Part shown: piece by piece, positions 35,662 to 44,735 of the stretch
How positions within the stretch are numbered: the stretch's first letter is position 1
Layout of the letters: each line of letters begins with the position of its first letter
Assembly (NCBI GenBank): GCA_965275915.1
Contig: CBDHYI010000007.1
Location: 186,001-250,000 of the forward strand
DNA length: 64,000 bases
Source of the DNA: JBDWFY01 sp965275915
GTDB taxonomy: Bacteria > Pseudomonadota > Alphaproteobacteria > Rhizobiales > Stappiaceae
Direction: 5' to 3'
Notes under the pieces: model-generated
The model's database searches: none
What the model was told of the DNA's origin: nothing
Seen by the model: only the letters and a program-made list of their open reading frames with translations
Translations under genes and position numbers: made by a program

Positions 35662-36034
35662 GTTACTCGCAACTCCACCTACGCATACACGCCGGAAAGA
35701 TCCGGTACATTCTCATCCCAACAGCCCGCCCGGAGAAAATCCGGAAACACGACTGTACGTCCGCCGCCTTGGGTTTCCGCACCGTTCGGAAAACTTGACA
35801 TCTCAACGGAAGCGACAGACTGCCCTAACGGTTATTACAGTCGCTTAACCTTGAAGATCGGTTAATAGAGATCCAATTCGTCATATTTTGTCCCAGGAGA
35901 CGGTTTGAGAACAAAGCCGCACAGACAGAATTCACCTTTTTAAACGGTGTGAATCCTGTTGAGAACAGCGGGGAAAGAATTCGCCAGGATGTATCGGAAG
36001 CTCAATAAATGACTTTTTTTCAGAAGCTTATCCG
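35662..36034. other. Upstream region of the cell wall hydrolase gene
   Basis: About 370 bp with no gene I can support. The stretch 35860-36000 is fairly A+T-rich and includes ATTCACC and GTGTGAAT half-sites around TTTTTAAAC (35933-35955). It probably holds the hydrolase promoter on the minus strand. Confidence 0.35.
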
Positions 36035-36160
36035 ATGAGTTCGGAACGCATTCGTGAGACAGCTCAGATGATCGAAGACAACCGGCAAAGTATCGACCAG
36101 GACAACGTCTGCTCCCGATGCACGTCGCTTAATCAGGTGGCTGCCCGCGTAAATCCGTAA
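36035..36160 (+). CDS. Possible 41-residue protein with a C-x2-C pair
   Basis: Short frame ATG to TAA, encoding a polar, mostly helical N-terminal half (SERIRETAQMIEDNRQ) and a CSRC motif. The ribosome binding site is weak (AGAAG, nine bases upstream). It ends five bases before repeat copy 4. I do not recognise it. It may be a real small protein, a fragment of a larger decayed gene, or chance. Confidence 0.25.
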   Translation: MSSERIRETAQMIEDNRQSIDQDNVCSRCTSLNQVAARVNP

Positions 36161-36165
36161 TTCCT

Positions 36166-36295
36166 TAGAGCGCGTTGTGCTTAGCTTGAATTATTTGACC
36201 GAGGCTATTTCGGTTGCCGGCCAAAGCAATTCTCGCGATTGATAAATCGCGTGAACCGCCCCGGCCCATTCGGCATTTTCTATCAACACGCTCTA
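36166..36295. repeat. Family 3-related element, copy 4
   Basis: 130-bp TA-flanked element with terminal repeats TTAGAGCGCGTTG and CAACACGCTCTAA. Its centre has GCAATTCTCGCGATTGATAA then ATCGCGTGAA, which matches the small palindrome of copy 1, while the rest differs, so it is a mosaic relative. Its right edge provides the TAG stop codon of glyS. Confidence 0.75.
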
Positions 36296-38527
36296 ACCGG
36301 CAATCAGCGAAAAGTTGGCAACATCCCGCGTCGCGTTGCGGATCTCACCCAGTAGTTTCAGCCGGTTCTCCCGAACCGCAGGATCGTCCGCATTGACCAG
36401 GATATCGTCAAAGAACCGGTCAAGCGGCACACGCAGCTGCGCAAGAGCCGTCATCGCGGCCTCGAAATCTTCCGCGCCGATCGCTGCGCGTGCATCTTCG
36501 CGGGCCGTGTCAATCGCGGCGGCGAGATCTCTTTCGGCCGGCTCCGCCAGAAGATTGGCATCCGGCGCTCCGTCGTAGGTGCGCCCGTCCTTTTTCTCTT
36601 CGACCCGCAAAATATTGGACGCCCGTTTTGAGCCCGCCAGAAGATTTGCACCGTCGGGCGTATCGAGCAGCCGGCCCAGCGCATCGACCCGTTTGACAAT
36701 CAGCGCAATATCATCCTGTCCCTCAACGGCAAACACCGCGTCTATCAGATCGTGGCGAGCGCCTTTTTCCCTGAGAACGACTTTGAGCCGGTCGGCAAAA
36801 AACGACACAAGATCATCGATGACATTCTTTTCCAGCGCAGTCTCAGGAACGCTGTCGGAAACCTTGTCAAGGACCGCATCCGCCGCCCTGGCAACGAGTG
36901 AGAACACGTCCTTGACGACTGACTCGCCTTTTCCTTCGGCAAATATCGACAGATCCTTCAAGGCACTTTCGCCTCGGGTGCCGGCGATATCTGCAAGATT
37001 GCGCCGCAGGCTCTGCGTCAGCACCACCCGCAACGGAACACGCAGATCGTTTTCCAGTATGATCGATAAAACACCAAGCGCTGCGCGGCGCAGTGCAAAC
37101 GGATCCTTGGAACCGGTCGGCTTTTCGTCGATTGCCCAGAACCCGGCTAGAATATCGAGTTTGTCAGCCAGTGCGACCGCAACGGCCACCGGTTCCTGCG
37201 GCACTCTGTCGGATGTTCCGGCCGGTTTATAGTGATCCTCGATCGCCGTTGCGACCTCCCCGGCCTCCCCTTGCGCCGTCGCATAATAGCGGCCCATCAG
37301 CCCTTGCAATTCGGGGAATTCAAACACCATGTCAGAGACAAGGTCGGCCTTGGCGAGGAGCGCAGCACGCTCTGCCTTCCCAGGATCAGCGCCCACCAGG
37401 GGCGCAATCTCCCGCGCAAGGCGCTTCAGTCTTTCGACCCGGTCGGCAACCGTGCCAAGTTTCTCATGGAAGACAATGTCTTTAAGGCGCTCGACACGAT
37501 TCTCCAGCGGCGTTTTGAGGTCTGTCTCCCAAAAGAACTTTGCATCGGAAAGCCGGGCGGCAATGACCCGCTCATTACCGGCGACAACCGCTTTCCCGCC
37601 GTCGCTGGCCTCGATGTTGGAGACAAGCACAAACCGGTTTGCCAGCCGGCCGGTCGCAGGGTCTTTCATCACGAAACACTTCTGGTGTTCACGGATAGAG
37701 GTACGGATCACCTCATCGGGCATTTCCAGAAACGTTTCGGAAAACTGTCCGACAAGAACAACAGGCCATTCGACAAGACCAGCGGCCTCCATCAGCAGGC
37801 CGTCATCTTCAACCAGTTCAAGCCCAAGTGCCAGAGCTCTGTCCAGGGCGTCGTGGCGAATAATCTCGCGCCGCCGCTCTCCGTCCAGAACAACCCTGGC
37901 CTTTTCAAGTTTGGCCGCATAGTCCTCAAACCGGCGCACCGTGATCGAACCCTCGCTCATGAAGCGATGGCCGAAAGTGGTATTGCCCACCGCCACACCT
38001 TCCAGATCGAACCGAAGGACATCCGGTTCCTCGGTCTCCGGACCGAAGGTGCACACCACCGAATGAAGCGGCCGCACCCAGCGCAACGAGCCACTCCCCC
38101 ACTTCATCGATTTCGGCCAGGGAAACTTCCGTATGATATCCGGCGTGACATCCGAAATGATGGCTTGTGCGTCGCGCCCGGACTTTTCCGTAACCGCAAC
38201 ATAATAGTCGCCTTTCTTTTCGTCCGAAACGACGGTTGCCTGATCGATTGAGCTCAATCCGGCGCCGCGCAGAAAGCCTTCAATTGCCTTTTCCGGTGCT
38301 CCAACACGCGGTCCCTTGCGGTCTTCCCTCGTATCAGGAGACTTTACGGGCAGCCCGGCCACCTGCAGGGCAAGCCGGCGCGGCGTACAGTAGGACTTGG
38401 CCCCCTCGTAGGTCAGACCGGAGTCCACGAGCGCATTTGTCATCAGCTTTTTCAGATCGTCCGCAGCCTTGGGCTGCATGCGTGCGGGGATTTCTTCGCA
38501 AAAAATCTCAAGGAGAAGATCCGGCAT
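36293..38527 (-). CDS. glyS: Glycine-tRNA ligase, beta subunit
   Basis: Beta subunit of the bacterial alpha2-beta2 glycyl-tRNA synthetase; it binds and recognises tRNA while GlyQ holds the aminoacylation site. The 744-residue protein begins MPDLLLEIFCEEIPARMQ, the standard start, so the ATG at 38527 is used rather than the one 11 codons upstream. Other blocks are GPRVGAPEKAIEGFLRGAG, RWVRPLHSVV, CFVMKDPATG and the C-terminal anticodon-binding-like domain (DRFFDDILVNADDPAVRENR). The stop codon TAG is formed on the edge of repeat copy 4. Unusually, three other genes lie between glyQ and glyS. Confidence 0.93.
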   Translation of the reverse strand: MPDLLLEIFCEEIPARMQPKAADDLKKLMTNALVDSGLTYEGAKSYCTPRRLALQVAGLPVKSPDTREDRKGPRVGAPEKAIEGFLRGAGLSSIDQATVVSDEKKGDYYVAVTEKSGRDAQAIISDVTPDIIRKFPWPKSMKWGSGSLRWVRPLHSVVCTFGPETEEPDVLRFDLEGVAVGNTTFGHRFMSEGSITVRRFEDYAAKLEKARVVLDGERRREIIRHDALDRALALGLELVEDDGLLMEAAGLVEWPVVLVGQFSETFLEMPDEVIRTSIREHQKCFVMKDPATGRLANRFVLVSNIEASDGGKAVVAGNERVIAARLSDAKFFWETDLKTPLENRVERLKDIVFHEKLGTVADRVERLKRLAREIAPLVGADPGKAERAALLAKADLVSDMVFEFPELQGLMGRYYATAQGEAGEVATAIEDHYKPAGTSDRVPQEPVAVAVALADKLDILAGFWAIDEKPTGSKDPFALRRAALGVLSIILENDLRVPLRVVLTQSLRRNLADIAGTRGESALKDLSIFAEGKGESVVKDVFSLVARAADAVLDKVSDSVPETALEKNVIDDLVSFFADRLKVVLREKGARHDLIDAVFAVEGQDDIALIVKRVDALGRLLDTPDGANLLAGSKRASNILRVEEKKDGRTYDGAPDANLLAEPAERDLAAAIDTAREDARAAIGAEDFEAAMTALAQLRVPLDRFFDDILVNADDPAVRENRLKLLGEIRNATRDVANFSLIAG

Positions 38528-38723
38528 CGTTTCTCTCGTGGCTCCGTCGCCTGCGGGCACGATTTGGCGGGATTTCGGCCAGGATCACAGGCAAATTAGG
38601 TGACTTTTCGGCCAGCCGCGATTGCGTACAAGCCGGAGCCCGTCCGATACCAAGCGGCAAGGGAAATGTCACCCCCTGCCCTCAGATATCTCTCAAACGG
38701 CAGACCGCGGGAAAAAGATTGTC

Positions 38724-38963
38724 TCAGAGACGACTGTGACTGCCGTCGCAGAACGGCTGTTTACCGGTGGCCTTGCAGCCACAAAAGAATTTCTTGCCCG
38801 AAACCTCGGCTTTCCAGGCAACGGGTGTGAATTCGGTATCCTTGTGGGATCCATCGCAGAACGGTTGTTTCGACGACCGGCCGCACGCACACCAGAAATA
38901 GGTTTTGCCTTCTTCAACATCGATCGCAAACGGCTCTTTTTGTGCGACTTTCGCTTTTTCCAT
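38724..38963 (-). CDS. CDGSH iron-sulfur domain protein, two motifs
   Basis: Small 79-residue protein with two CDGSH zinc-finger-like motifs: CACGRSSKQPFCDGSH and CGCKATGKQPFCDGSH, each able to hold a [2Fe-2S] cluster by three Cys and one His. The tandem form is a known bacterial class; its role is thought to be redox or cluster handling. GGGGAAAGA lies just before the ATG at 38963 and decides the start; the frame is open far upstream into DUF2207 but that part is not homologous. It lies between DUF2207 and glyS on the same strand. Confidence 0.88.
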   Translation of the reverse strand: MEKAKVAQKEPFAIDVEEGKTYFWCACGRSSKQPFCDGSHKDTEFTPVAWKAEVSGKKFFCGCKATGKQPFCDGSHSRL

Positions 38964-39088
38964 AAAATCTTTCCCCATTTTCAGATCATCATCCGGACAG
39001 CGATGACAGGACATTGCGGAAACATATCGCGCTGGCCGCCAGGGGCAAGACCGTTGCTCATTCAGAAACAGTCGAAGGCCGTGTGTGG

Positions 39089-41026
39089 CTACCAGCCGCC
39101 GCCACCACCGCCTCCGCCGCCACCACCGGACGAGCCGCCCCCGCCACCGCCGGAAAAACCCGAGCTTGACGACTTCGGCGCCGGCAAAGATGAGGTGAAC
39201 GTGCCAGTCATCGATCCAACAGCGCTCGACATCGTCCGGCTCAAGTCCCCACGGGAAAAATCGCGTCCCCGGTACCAGTAGGGCGAATAGCTGTCCGAAA
39301 GCGCTCCTGCGGCTGCAGACGTTGAAAGCCACTCCTGAAACGCCTGCGACCAGGGTTTTTCAACGCCAAGTGCAACCGCATAGGGCAACAATGTCTCAAA
39401 GCGTTCCAGGGACATATCCGGAACGCCCTGCATATTCATCCGCTCTCTCTCGGCCACGGAGAGATAGAGTTTAAGCCCCTCGATCTTGTCCATCAATTCT
39501 CGGCCAAGTGCCGTCGGCGCGCCAAGGAGAAAGTAAAACAGCACGTTCAGAGCCACCAGCATGGCCGCAACAACTACCGGTGTAGGGACCGCACTGAAGA
39601 TTTCGCCCGGCAAACCGGTCGATGCCATCGACGTTGCAATACCGCCAATAAAAAACACCATCAGGATGAGACGGATCCCGGCAAATACGCCTGAAGACCG
39701 TGCAAAGGCACGGCCAACGTTGATCAACACAATGGAAAACATTGTTCCAAAGGCGCCAAAAGGAATGAGAAGTGCCAGTTCATCGGGCTGATAATCGCCA
39801 AACACGATCATCAGCAGAACGGCGACAACCGTTACAGCGATGCCGATCATTGCAAAGGCGCGATTATGCTTGAAAAACCGTGCCCGGTTTTCCCGTTCGA
39901 TCGCCCCGCGAAATTTGCGGCCGAGTGTTTGAACACCGGTGCCGTTTGCTTTTGAGATTGTGAATGCATCGCCCTGCCCCTCAACCCAGGACAGAATCGC
40001 CGCTTCGCCCGCTCCGATGGTTTCACCACTGATCTTGCCGGTCCGTTCAAGCCGCAAATCATCGTCGATATCCTGAAGCACGAGATACCCTTTGACGGCA
40101 AGATTGATACAGGCCGCCGAGAGCGCGTCCCAGCCGGATCCGGAAAAGCCCTTCTTAAGGATGTAATTTGAGAGCGCGGGCGAAACATCGGAAGGCAGGG
40201 AGTAAAGCGGGATAATTGTTCCACGGGCCGGATCGCGGCCCACACGCAGCCATGCCCAGATATAGTAGCCGAGCACGACCAAGAACGCGGCACCCGCCAG
40301 GATGTAATTTTTATTGTCTTGCCAGAACAGTTCCATCTGATCCGGTTCAGGCGGCCGTACGATACTTCCGACAGGATAAGCAACAACGACTGTCAGACCC
40401 TCTTCGACTGAAAGCGGACGTGTGGTGCGAAAGCGCAATGTTCCGTCAGCGGCTTCCGATGCCGACCAGTCCCCTCCGGTTGCACCAAAATAACCTGTAT
40501 ATGCGGTTCGCTCGATCGGCTTTGCATGACCGGGCGGAACGATGGTCGCTTCGACCTCTCTAATGGGAAACTCCCATTCGTTACCCGTCACATTCCAGTA
40601 AAGTTCATCGTGACCGTCAAAAAACCGGATCTGACGACTTGTCGTGTACTTAATTTCGTATCGATAAGAGCCCGGTCTGAGAAAAACATTGCTGTCGCCG
40701 ATATAAATCCGCAGCCCATTGCGACTTTTATTGATTGTATGCGGTTCGTTGGCACCGTCTTTGGTAACGGAAAGAAGATCAAAACCGACACGTTGCGTTC
40801 TTCCGTTCTTGTCCTCGAACGTCAGCGGAAAATCCCGGAAAATTCCGCGTTTGATCTTAGTGCCCTCGGCGCGAACAAAGATCGTTTCGGTGACCGTCAG
40901 AACGCCATCGGCGCCAACTTCTATGTGACTGTCGAACCGTTCAACCACTTCTTCGGCCTGCACAGCCGCAATGAGCAGCCAAACAGACGCAAAAAATGAA
41001 GCAACAAATTGAATTGACCCGTGCAT
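39089..41026 (-). CDS. DUF2207 domain-containing membrane protein
   Basis: A 645-residue membrane protein with a signal peptide (ending AAVQAEE) and an extracytoplasmic DUF2207 domain at about 25-235 (ERFDSHIEVGADGVLTVTET, RGIFRDFP, LYWNVTGNEW). A membrane segment lies near 240-260, a cytosolic part follows, then several more membrane segments at about 400-510. The C-terminus is a Gly/Ser tail ending in about twenty Gly. Function unknown; it is often paired with LemA, whose gene here lies 24 bp upstream. Confidence 0.88.
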   Translation of the reverse strand: MHGSIQFVASFFASVWLLIAAVQAEEVVERFDSHIEVGADGVLTVTETIFVRAEGTKIKRGIFRDFPLTFEDKNGRTQRVGFDLLSVTKDGANEPHTINKSRNGLRIYIGDSNVFLRPGSYRYEIKYTTSRQIRFFDGHDELYWNVTGNEWEFPIREVEATIVPPGHAKPIERTAYTGYFGATGGDWSASEAADGTLRFRTTRPLSVEEGLTVVVAYPVGSIVRPPEPDQMELFWQDNKNYILAGAAFLVVLGYYIWAWLRVGRDPARGTIIPLYSLPSDVSPALSNYILKKGFSGSGWDALSAACINLAVKGYLVLQDIDDDLRLERTGKISGETIGAGEAAILSWVEGQGDAFTISKANGTGVQTLGRKFRGAIERENRARFFKHNRAFAMIGIAVTVVAVLLMIVFGDYQPDELALLIPFGAFGTMFSIVLINVGRAFARSSGVFAGIRLILMVFFIGGIATSMASTGLPGEIFSAVPTPVVVAAMLVALNVLFYFLLGAPTALGRELMDKIEGLKLYLSVAERERMNMQGVPDMSLERFETLLPYAVALGVEKPWSQAFQEWLSTSAAAGALSDSYSPYWYRGRDFSRGDLSRTMSSAVGSMTGTFTSSLPAPKSSSSGFSGGGGGGSSGGGGGGGGGGGW

Positions 41027-41050
41027 TTCGGCCCCGCCCTCCCGTTCGAA

Positions 41051-41608
41051 TCAGAATTTAACGTCCGGAACAGCGCGGTCCTCAGCATTTTCGATTTCAA
41101 AATAGTCCGCCGGCCGGAATTTGAACTGGCCGGCAACAATGTTGCTGGGAAAGGACTCAATCAGAGTATTCAGATTGCGCACGGTTCCGTTGTAATAACG
41201 CCGCGCCATCTGCAACTCATGCTCGACCTTGTCCAGTGCATCCTGCAGATCCTGAAAGTTCTCACTCGCCTTGAGGTCCGGATAGTTTTCGGCCACCGCC
41301 AGCAGCCTGCCAAGCGCCATTCCCAAGGCACCTTCCGCCCTCGCCCGTCCGGCGACATCGTCACCGCCGACGTCCTGGGCCTTCGTGCGCATTTCCGTCA
41401 CCGCTGACAGCGTATCGCGTTCATGATCCATGTAGCCCTTGACGGTCTCGACCAGATTGGGAATGAGATTGGCCCGGCGCTTGAGCTGCACGTCAATGCC
41501 GCTCCAGCCTTCCCTGACCATCTGCCGGTTTTTGACGAGGCGGTTGTAGATAACGATCGCATAGAGCGCGATAACAATGATAAGGCCCAGCACTATCCAG
41601 GTGACCAT
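41051..41608 (-). CDS. LemA family protein
   Basis: A 185-residue protein with one N-terminal membrane segment (VTWIVLGLIIVIALYAIVIY) and a long helical domain. The family blocks YNRLVKNRQMVREGWSGIDV, LKRRANLIPNLVETVKGYM, LLAVAENYPDLKASENFQ and ARRYYNGTVRNLNT are all present. The ATG at 41608 follows GGGAAAGGG. LemA with DUF2207 is a recurrent pair of unknown role. It is transcribed with the glyQ-glyS cluster. Confidence 0.9.
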   Translation of the reverse strand: MVTWIVLGLIIVIALYAIVIYNRLVKNRQMVREGWSGIDVQLKRRANLIPNLVETVKGYMDHERDTLSAVTEMRTKAQDVGGDDVAGRARAEGALGMALGRLLAVAENYPDLKASENFQDLQDALDKVEHELQMARRYYNGTVRNLNTLIESFPSNIVAGQFKFRPADYFEIENAEDRAVPDVKF

Positions 41609-41760
41609 GGTTTGCCCTTTCCCGAAGGCGTCCGCTGACTGTCGGCCGGAACGGTAGGAGGATAAGCGCACGTTGTCACCCGGCGAGCAGACGTCGATCA
41701 CAGATTCCCGACCGATCGCTGTATTTTTGCCATTCCGGATAAAGTGCGGAAACGGAGATC

Positions 41761-42717
41761 TCAGGCAGCCGTGGTGGCACCGCCTGCCTCGGTCTGCAAA
41801 AATGCCTGCCCGCACGCTTTGGCAAGGTCACGAACACGCAAAATATAAGCCTGGCGCTCAGTTACCGAGATCACGCCGCGAGCATCAAGCAGGTTGAACG
41901 CATGGGATGCTTTTATGCACTGGTCGTAGGCAGGCAGGACCAGCTTGTGAACACCGTCGCCGGCCTCATCCCTCGCTCTTGCACCCGCATCCAGCAGTGC
42001 CTTGCATTCGTCTTCGGATTCCTTGAAGCGGCGGATCAGAATATCGGTGTCCGCATGTTCAAAATTATGACGCGAATACTCCTGCTCGGCCTGCAGAAAC
42101 ACGTCGCCATAGGTCACCTTATCGGTACCTTCCATCCCGTTGAAATTCAGATCGTAGACATTGTCGACATTCTGGACATACATCGCCAGCCGTTCCAGAC
42201 CGTAGGTCAACTCTCCTGAAACAGGCGCGCATTCAATGCCCGCCACCTGTTGGAAGTAGGTAAACTGCGACACTTCCATTCCGTCACACCAGCATTCCCA
42301 GCCAAGCCCCCAGGCACCAAGGGTGGGACTTTCCCAATCATCCTCGACGAAACGGATATCGTGCAGACCCGGGTCGATTCCGATGGCATAGAGGCTTTTA
42401 AGGTAAAGCTCCTGAAGATCATCCGGCGAGGGCTTTAGAATGACCTGAAACTGATAATAGTGCTGCAGGCGGTTCGGGTTCTCGCCGTAGCGTCCGTCCG
42501 TCGGACGGCGGGATGGCTGAACATATGCGGCCTTCCAAGGCTTGGGACCCAGCGACCGCAAGGTTGTGGCCGGATGGAACGTCCCTGCTCCCACTTCCAT
42601 GTCATAAGGCTGCAGAATAACGCAGCCATGATCGGCCCAAAACCGTTGCAGGGTCAGGATCAATCCCTGAAAAGACTGTTGCGGACGAAGATGGGCGGGA
42701 ACCGCGTCAGCGGACAT
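41761..42717 (-). CDS. glyQ: Glycine-tRNA ligase, alpha subunit
   Basis: Catalytic alpha subunit of glycyl-tRNA synthetase, 318 residues. Class II synthetase motifs and family blocks are evident: FWADHGCVILQPYDMEVGAG, HPATTLRSLGPKPWKAAYVQ, NRLQHYYQFQVILKPSP, TYFQQVAGIECAPVSGEL and TYGLERLAMY. The ATG at 42717 follows AAAGGAAA and begins MSADAVPAH; the frame upstream to 42801 is not conserved. It heads the run glyQ-lemA-DUF2207-CDGSH-glyS. Confidence 0.95.
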   Translation of the reverse strand: MSADAVPAHLRPQQSFQGLILTLQRFWADHGCVILQPYDMEVGAGTFHPATTLRSLGPKPWKAAYVQPSRRPTDGRYGENPNRLQHYYQFQVILKPSPDDLQELYLKSLYAIGIDPGLHDIRFVEDDWESPTLGAWGLGWECWCDGMEVSQFTYFQQVAGIECAPVSGELTYGLERLAMYVQNVDNVYDLNFNGMEGTDKVTYGDVFLQAEQEYSRHNFEHADTDILIRRFKESEDECKALLDAGARARDEAGDGVHKLVLPAYDQCIKASHAFNLLDARGVISVTERQAYILRVRDLAKACGQAFLQTEAGGATTAA

Positions 42718-42954
42718 GGCTGAATTTCCTTTGTGGCAGATCGGCTGGAGCGTACTGCAAAGTGTGGACGCATCTATGCTGAAAACCCATTCAAAGATCA
42801 AGTCGCCATCGGGAGTTCAAGCGCCGGAAAAAAGATAATAAAATTTCATTGAACCTATTTACCGCCCGATGCGTCAGACCTGATGTGCGGGCAAAACAGA
42901 TGCCCTTCCATCAAGCAACAGGAGAAGCGCTGACAGAGCAAAAGCGGTGAGATA
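42718..42954. other. glyQ upstream region
   Basis: About 240 bp upstream of glyQ, expected to hold its promoter. A+T-rich near 42830-42860. I see no riboswitch-like or T-box-like structure. Confidence 0.35.
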
Positions 42955-42993
42955 AGAAAAACGGAACCGGTCTCCCTACGGTTCCGTTTTTTT
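42955..42993 (-). terminator. Rho-independent terminator of the sppA operon
   Basis: Hairpin AAAACGGAACC and GGTTCCGTTTT around an 11-base loop, with T-rich sequence on the far side on both strands. It lies 37 bp beyond the stop of the small membrane protein gene and before the glyQ promoter. Confidence 0.85.
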
Positions 42994-43030
42994 CCGGAAT
43001 GACTGCGGGATCGTCACCCGTCGGTTCACA

Positions 43031-43243
43031 TCAATCCGCCTGATCATCCTTTTCAGAGCGGCTGAGACGGTACTTTCCCGTTTTCGGATCAAGCTCAAGA
43101 TCGGCCGCATCCCTCGGCTTCCCCTTTCGCAACCGTTTTTCGCCACGTGTTCCCAGATCCGAAAGCAGGCTTTTTTTCAGCTGCATCCAGATCAACCAGA
43201 CCAGAACACCGATGATCGCGAAGATGATGGCGCGGGTAAACAT
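43031..43243 (-). CDS. Small membrane protein downstream of sppA
   Basis: A 70-residue protein with one N-terminal membrane segment (AIIFAIIGVLVWLIWMQL) followed by a highly charged tail. I know no family name. The gene starts 7 bp after the sppA stop, so it is in the same operon and its product may accompany SppA in the membrane. Confidence 0.7.
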   Translation of the reverse strand: MFTRAIIFAIIGVLVWLIWMQLKKSLLSDLGTRGEKRLRKGKPRDAADLELDPKTGKYRLSRSEKDDQAD

Positions 43244-43250
43244 AACCGCC

Positions 43251-44102
43251 TCACAAACCGTAGCGCGCCCACAAGGAACGCTCTTCCGCCGCCGATATCA
43301 GTTCGTTGCCAAGGCCGCGCGTTATATGTTCCGCTGAAACACCCACCCCGGCCCGCCTTGGGAAAAGGGAGCGTTCGCCACCGATGAGCTTCAGCCTGGT
43401 TTCCTTGCCGAACCGTTTCTTGATCACCTGCCGGATTTCGCCGATCTCATCGACAAGCCCCAGATTGCGTGCTTTTGCTCCGGTCCAGAAACGACCGTTG
43501 AAGAGATCTTCGTCTTCGGAGAGAACATCCTCGCGCCGTTCTTTCACCATTTCTATGAACGTGTCGTGGATCTCCTGCTGCAGGGATTTCAGGTGATCGA
43601 CATCTTCCCGTTCAGCCGGTCTGAAGGGATCCAAAACCACTTTCTTGTCACCTGCCGTGTAGACCCGGCGTTCGATGCCGAGCTTCCCGATGGCATCGAC
43701 GAAGCCAAAACCGGCAAAAACCACACCGATCGATCCGACGACCGAACTGGGATCGACAAAAATCTCATCGCCGGCAATTGCGATCATGTAGCCACCTGAT
43801 GCGGCGACATCTTCAACGAAAACGAGGACGGTCTTTTCTTTCTCTTCGGCCAGCGCACGAATGCGCTGGAAAATAAAGCGCGACTGAACCGGCGAACCGC
43901 CCGGAGAATTGACCAGCAGCGCCACAGCAGGCGCTTCTTTATAAGAGAACGCCTTTTCCAGATTGTTGGCAACGGACGCCATCGACATACCCGGCCGCAA
44001 GGGCGTCGCCATACCGATCGCCCCCTGCAGGCGAACGACGGGTACGACCGGAACTGTTTTTCCATACTTGCCGGGAAGAAGTTTACGAATTTTTCTGAGC
44101 AC
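43251..44102 (-). CDS. sppA: S49 family peptidase (SppA-like)
   Basis: Short SppA-type serine protease of 283 residues, of the class that degrades cut signal peptides or membrane protein fragments. The catalytic Ser lies in VEDVAASGGYMIAIAGDEI and the Lys in the region GIERRVYTAGDKKVVLDPF. Also seen are LLVNSPGGSPVQS and VVGSIGVVF. It lacks a clear membrane anchor, and the small membrane protein encoded next may supply one (inference). Confidence 0.9.
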   Translation of the reverse strand: MLRKIRKLLPGKYGKTVPVVPVVRLQGAIGMATPLRPGMSMASVANNLEKAFSYKEAPAVALLVNSPGGSPVQSRFIFQRIRALAEEKEKTVLVFVEDVAASGGYMIAIAGDEIFVDPSSVVGSIGVVFAGFGFVDAIGKLGIERRVYTAGDKKVVLDPFRPAEREDVDHLKSLQQEIHDTFIEMVKERREDVLSEDEDLFNGRFWTGAKARNLGLVDEIGEIRQVIKKRFGKETRLKLIGGERSLFPRRAGVGVSAEHITRGLGNELISAAEERSLWARYGL

Positions 44103-44204
44103 AGGTCGAGCTCCGGTTCAGCGTTTACATTCACGGTTTGGGCCAGATATAGGCCCGTTGCCGTGGCCTTGAAAGGCGGAGCACAAAGATATCCCGGTTT
44201 TCAA

Positions 44205-44238
44205 TAAAAAAACGCCGAAACCAATCAGTTCCGGCGTC
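44205..44238 (-). terminator. Terminator of the cytochrome c' gene
   Basis: Stem ACGCCG and CGGCGT with an extended inner pairing AAAC and GTTC; on the minus strand it is followed by a run of seven T. It lies 27 bp beyond the stop codon. Confidence 0.85.
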
Positions 44239-44264
44239 AAGTACAGGCAAGATGTGCGCCAATG

Positions 44265-44735
44265 CTATTTCTGAGCTGCGCGAAACTCCTCGTGGCACCC
44301 TTTACAGCCGTTTCCCACGCCGCCCATGTTGGCTTTGATTCCATCCACACCGTTACCGGCTTCAGCGGCAAGCTTTGCCGTTGCCTCTCTGAGCGCCGTC
44401 TGCTTTTCAAGCACCGTGGGAAAGGTTGCCCATAAGGCGGGCAAAGCCCGTGTTTTTCCCGGATAGGCATCGTCGCCGGAGCCTTGCGGCCACATGGCTC
44501 TGTTATCCATAGTGGCCGTGGCAAGAAGATCGTTTGCCAGGATCGACGCCAGCTCCGCATTGTAATCCATTTCCCCCTTTGCCATTGCACCAAGTTGGCC
44601 AAGGTTGAACGAATAAATCTGCATCACCGCCTTGCGTGCTTTAATGGCCTTTTCGTTAGCGTCTTCCGCGACAGCACCTCCGACAAATGAGGTCAACAGT
44701 CCCAGTGACACCAATATTTTGAGAACATTGCGCAA
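44265..44735 (-). CDS. Cytochrome c', TTG start
   Basis: Periplasmic four-helix haem protein of 156 residues. A signal peptide (RNVLKILVSLGLLTSFVGGA, cut near VAEDA) precedes the mature chain, and the haem site CKGCHEEF lies near the C-terminus as usual for class II cytochromes c. Cytochromes c' bind NO or CO and take part in nitrosative stress defence. GGAGGG lies seven bases before TTG 44735, and the ATG at 44750 overlaps that ribosome binding site, so I choose TTG. The gene is divergent from a LysR regulator, its likely controller (inference). Confidence 0.85.
   Translation of the reverse strand: MRNVLKILVSLGLLTSFVGGAVAEDANEKAIKARKAVMQIYSFNLGQLGAMAKGEMDYNAELASILANDLLATATMDNRAMWPQGSGDDAYPGKTRALPALWATFPTVLEKQTALREATAKLAAEAGNGVDGIKANMGGVGNGCKGCHEEFRAAQK

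Noticed and set aside
37232..38251. 339-codon plus-strand frame inside glyS
   Set aside because: Antisense to conserved glyS sequence and without recognisable domain.
42718..42954. Glycine riboswitch or T-box before glyQ
   Set aside because: No conserved glycine aptamer or T-box sequence is visible, and T-boxes are not expected in alphaproteobacteria.
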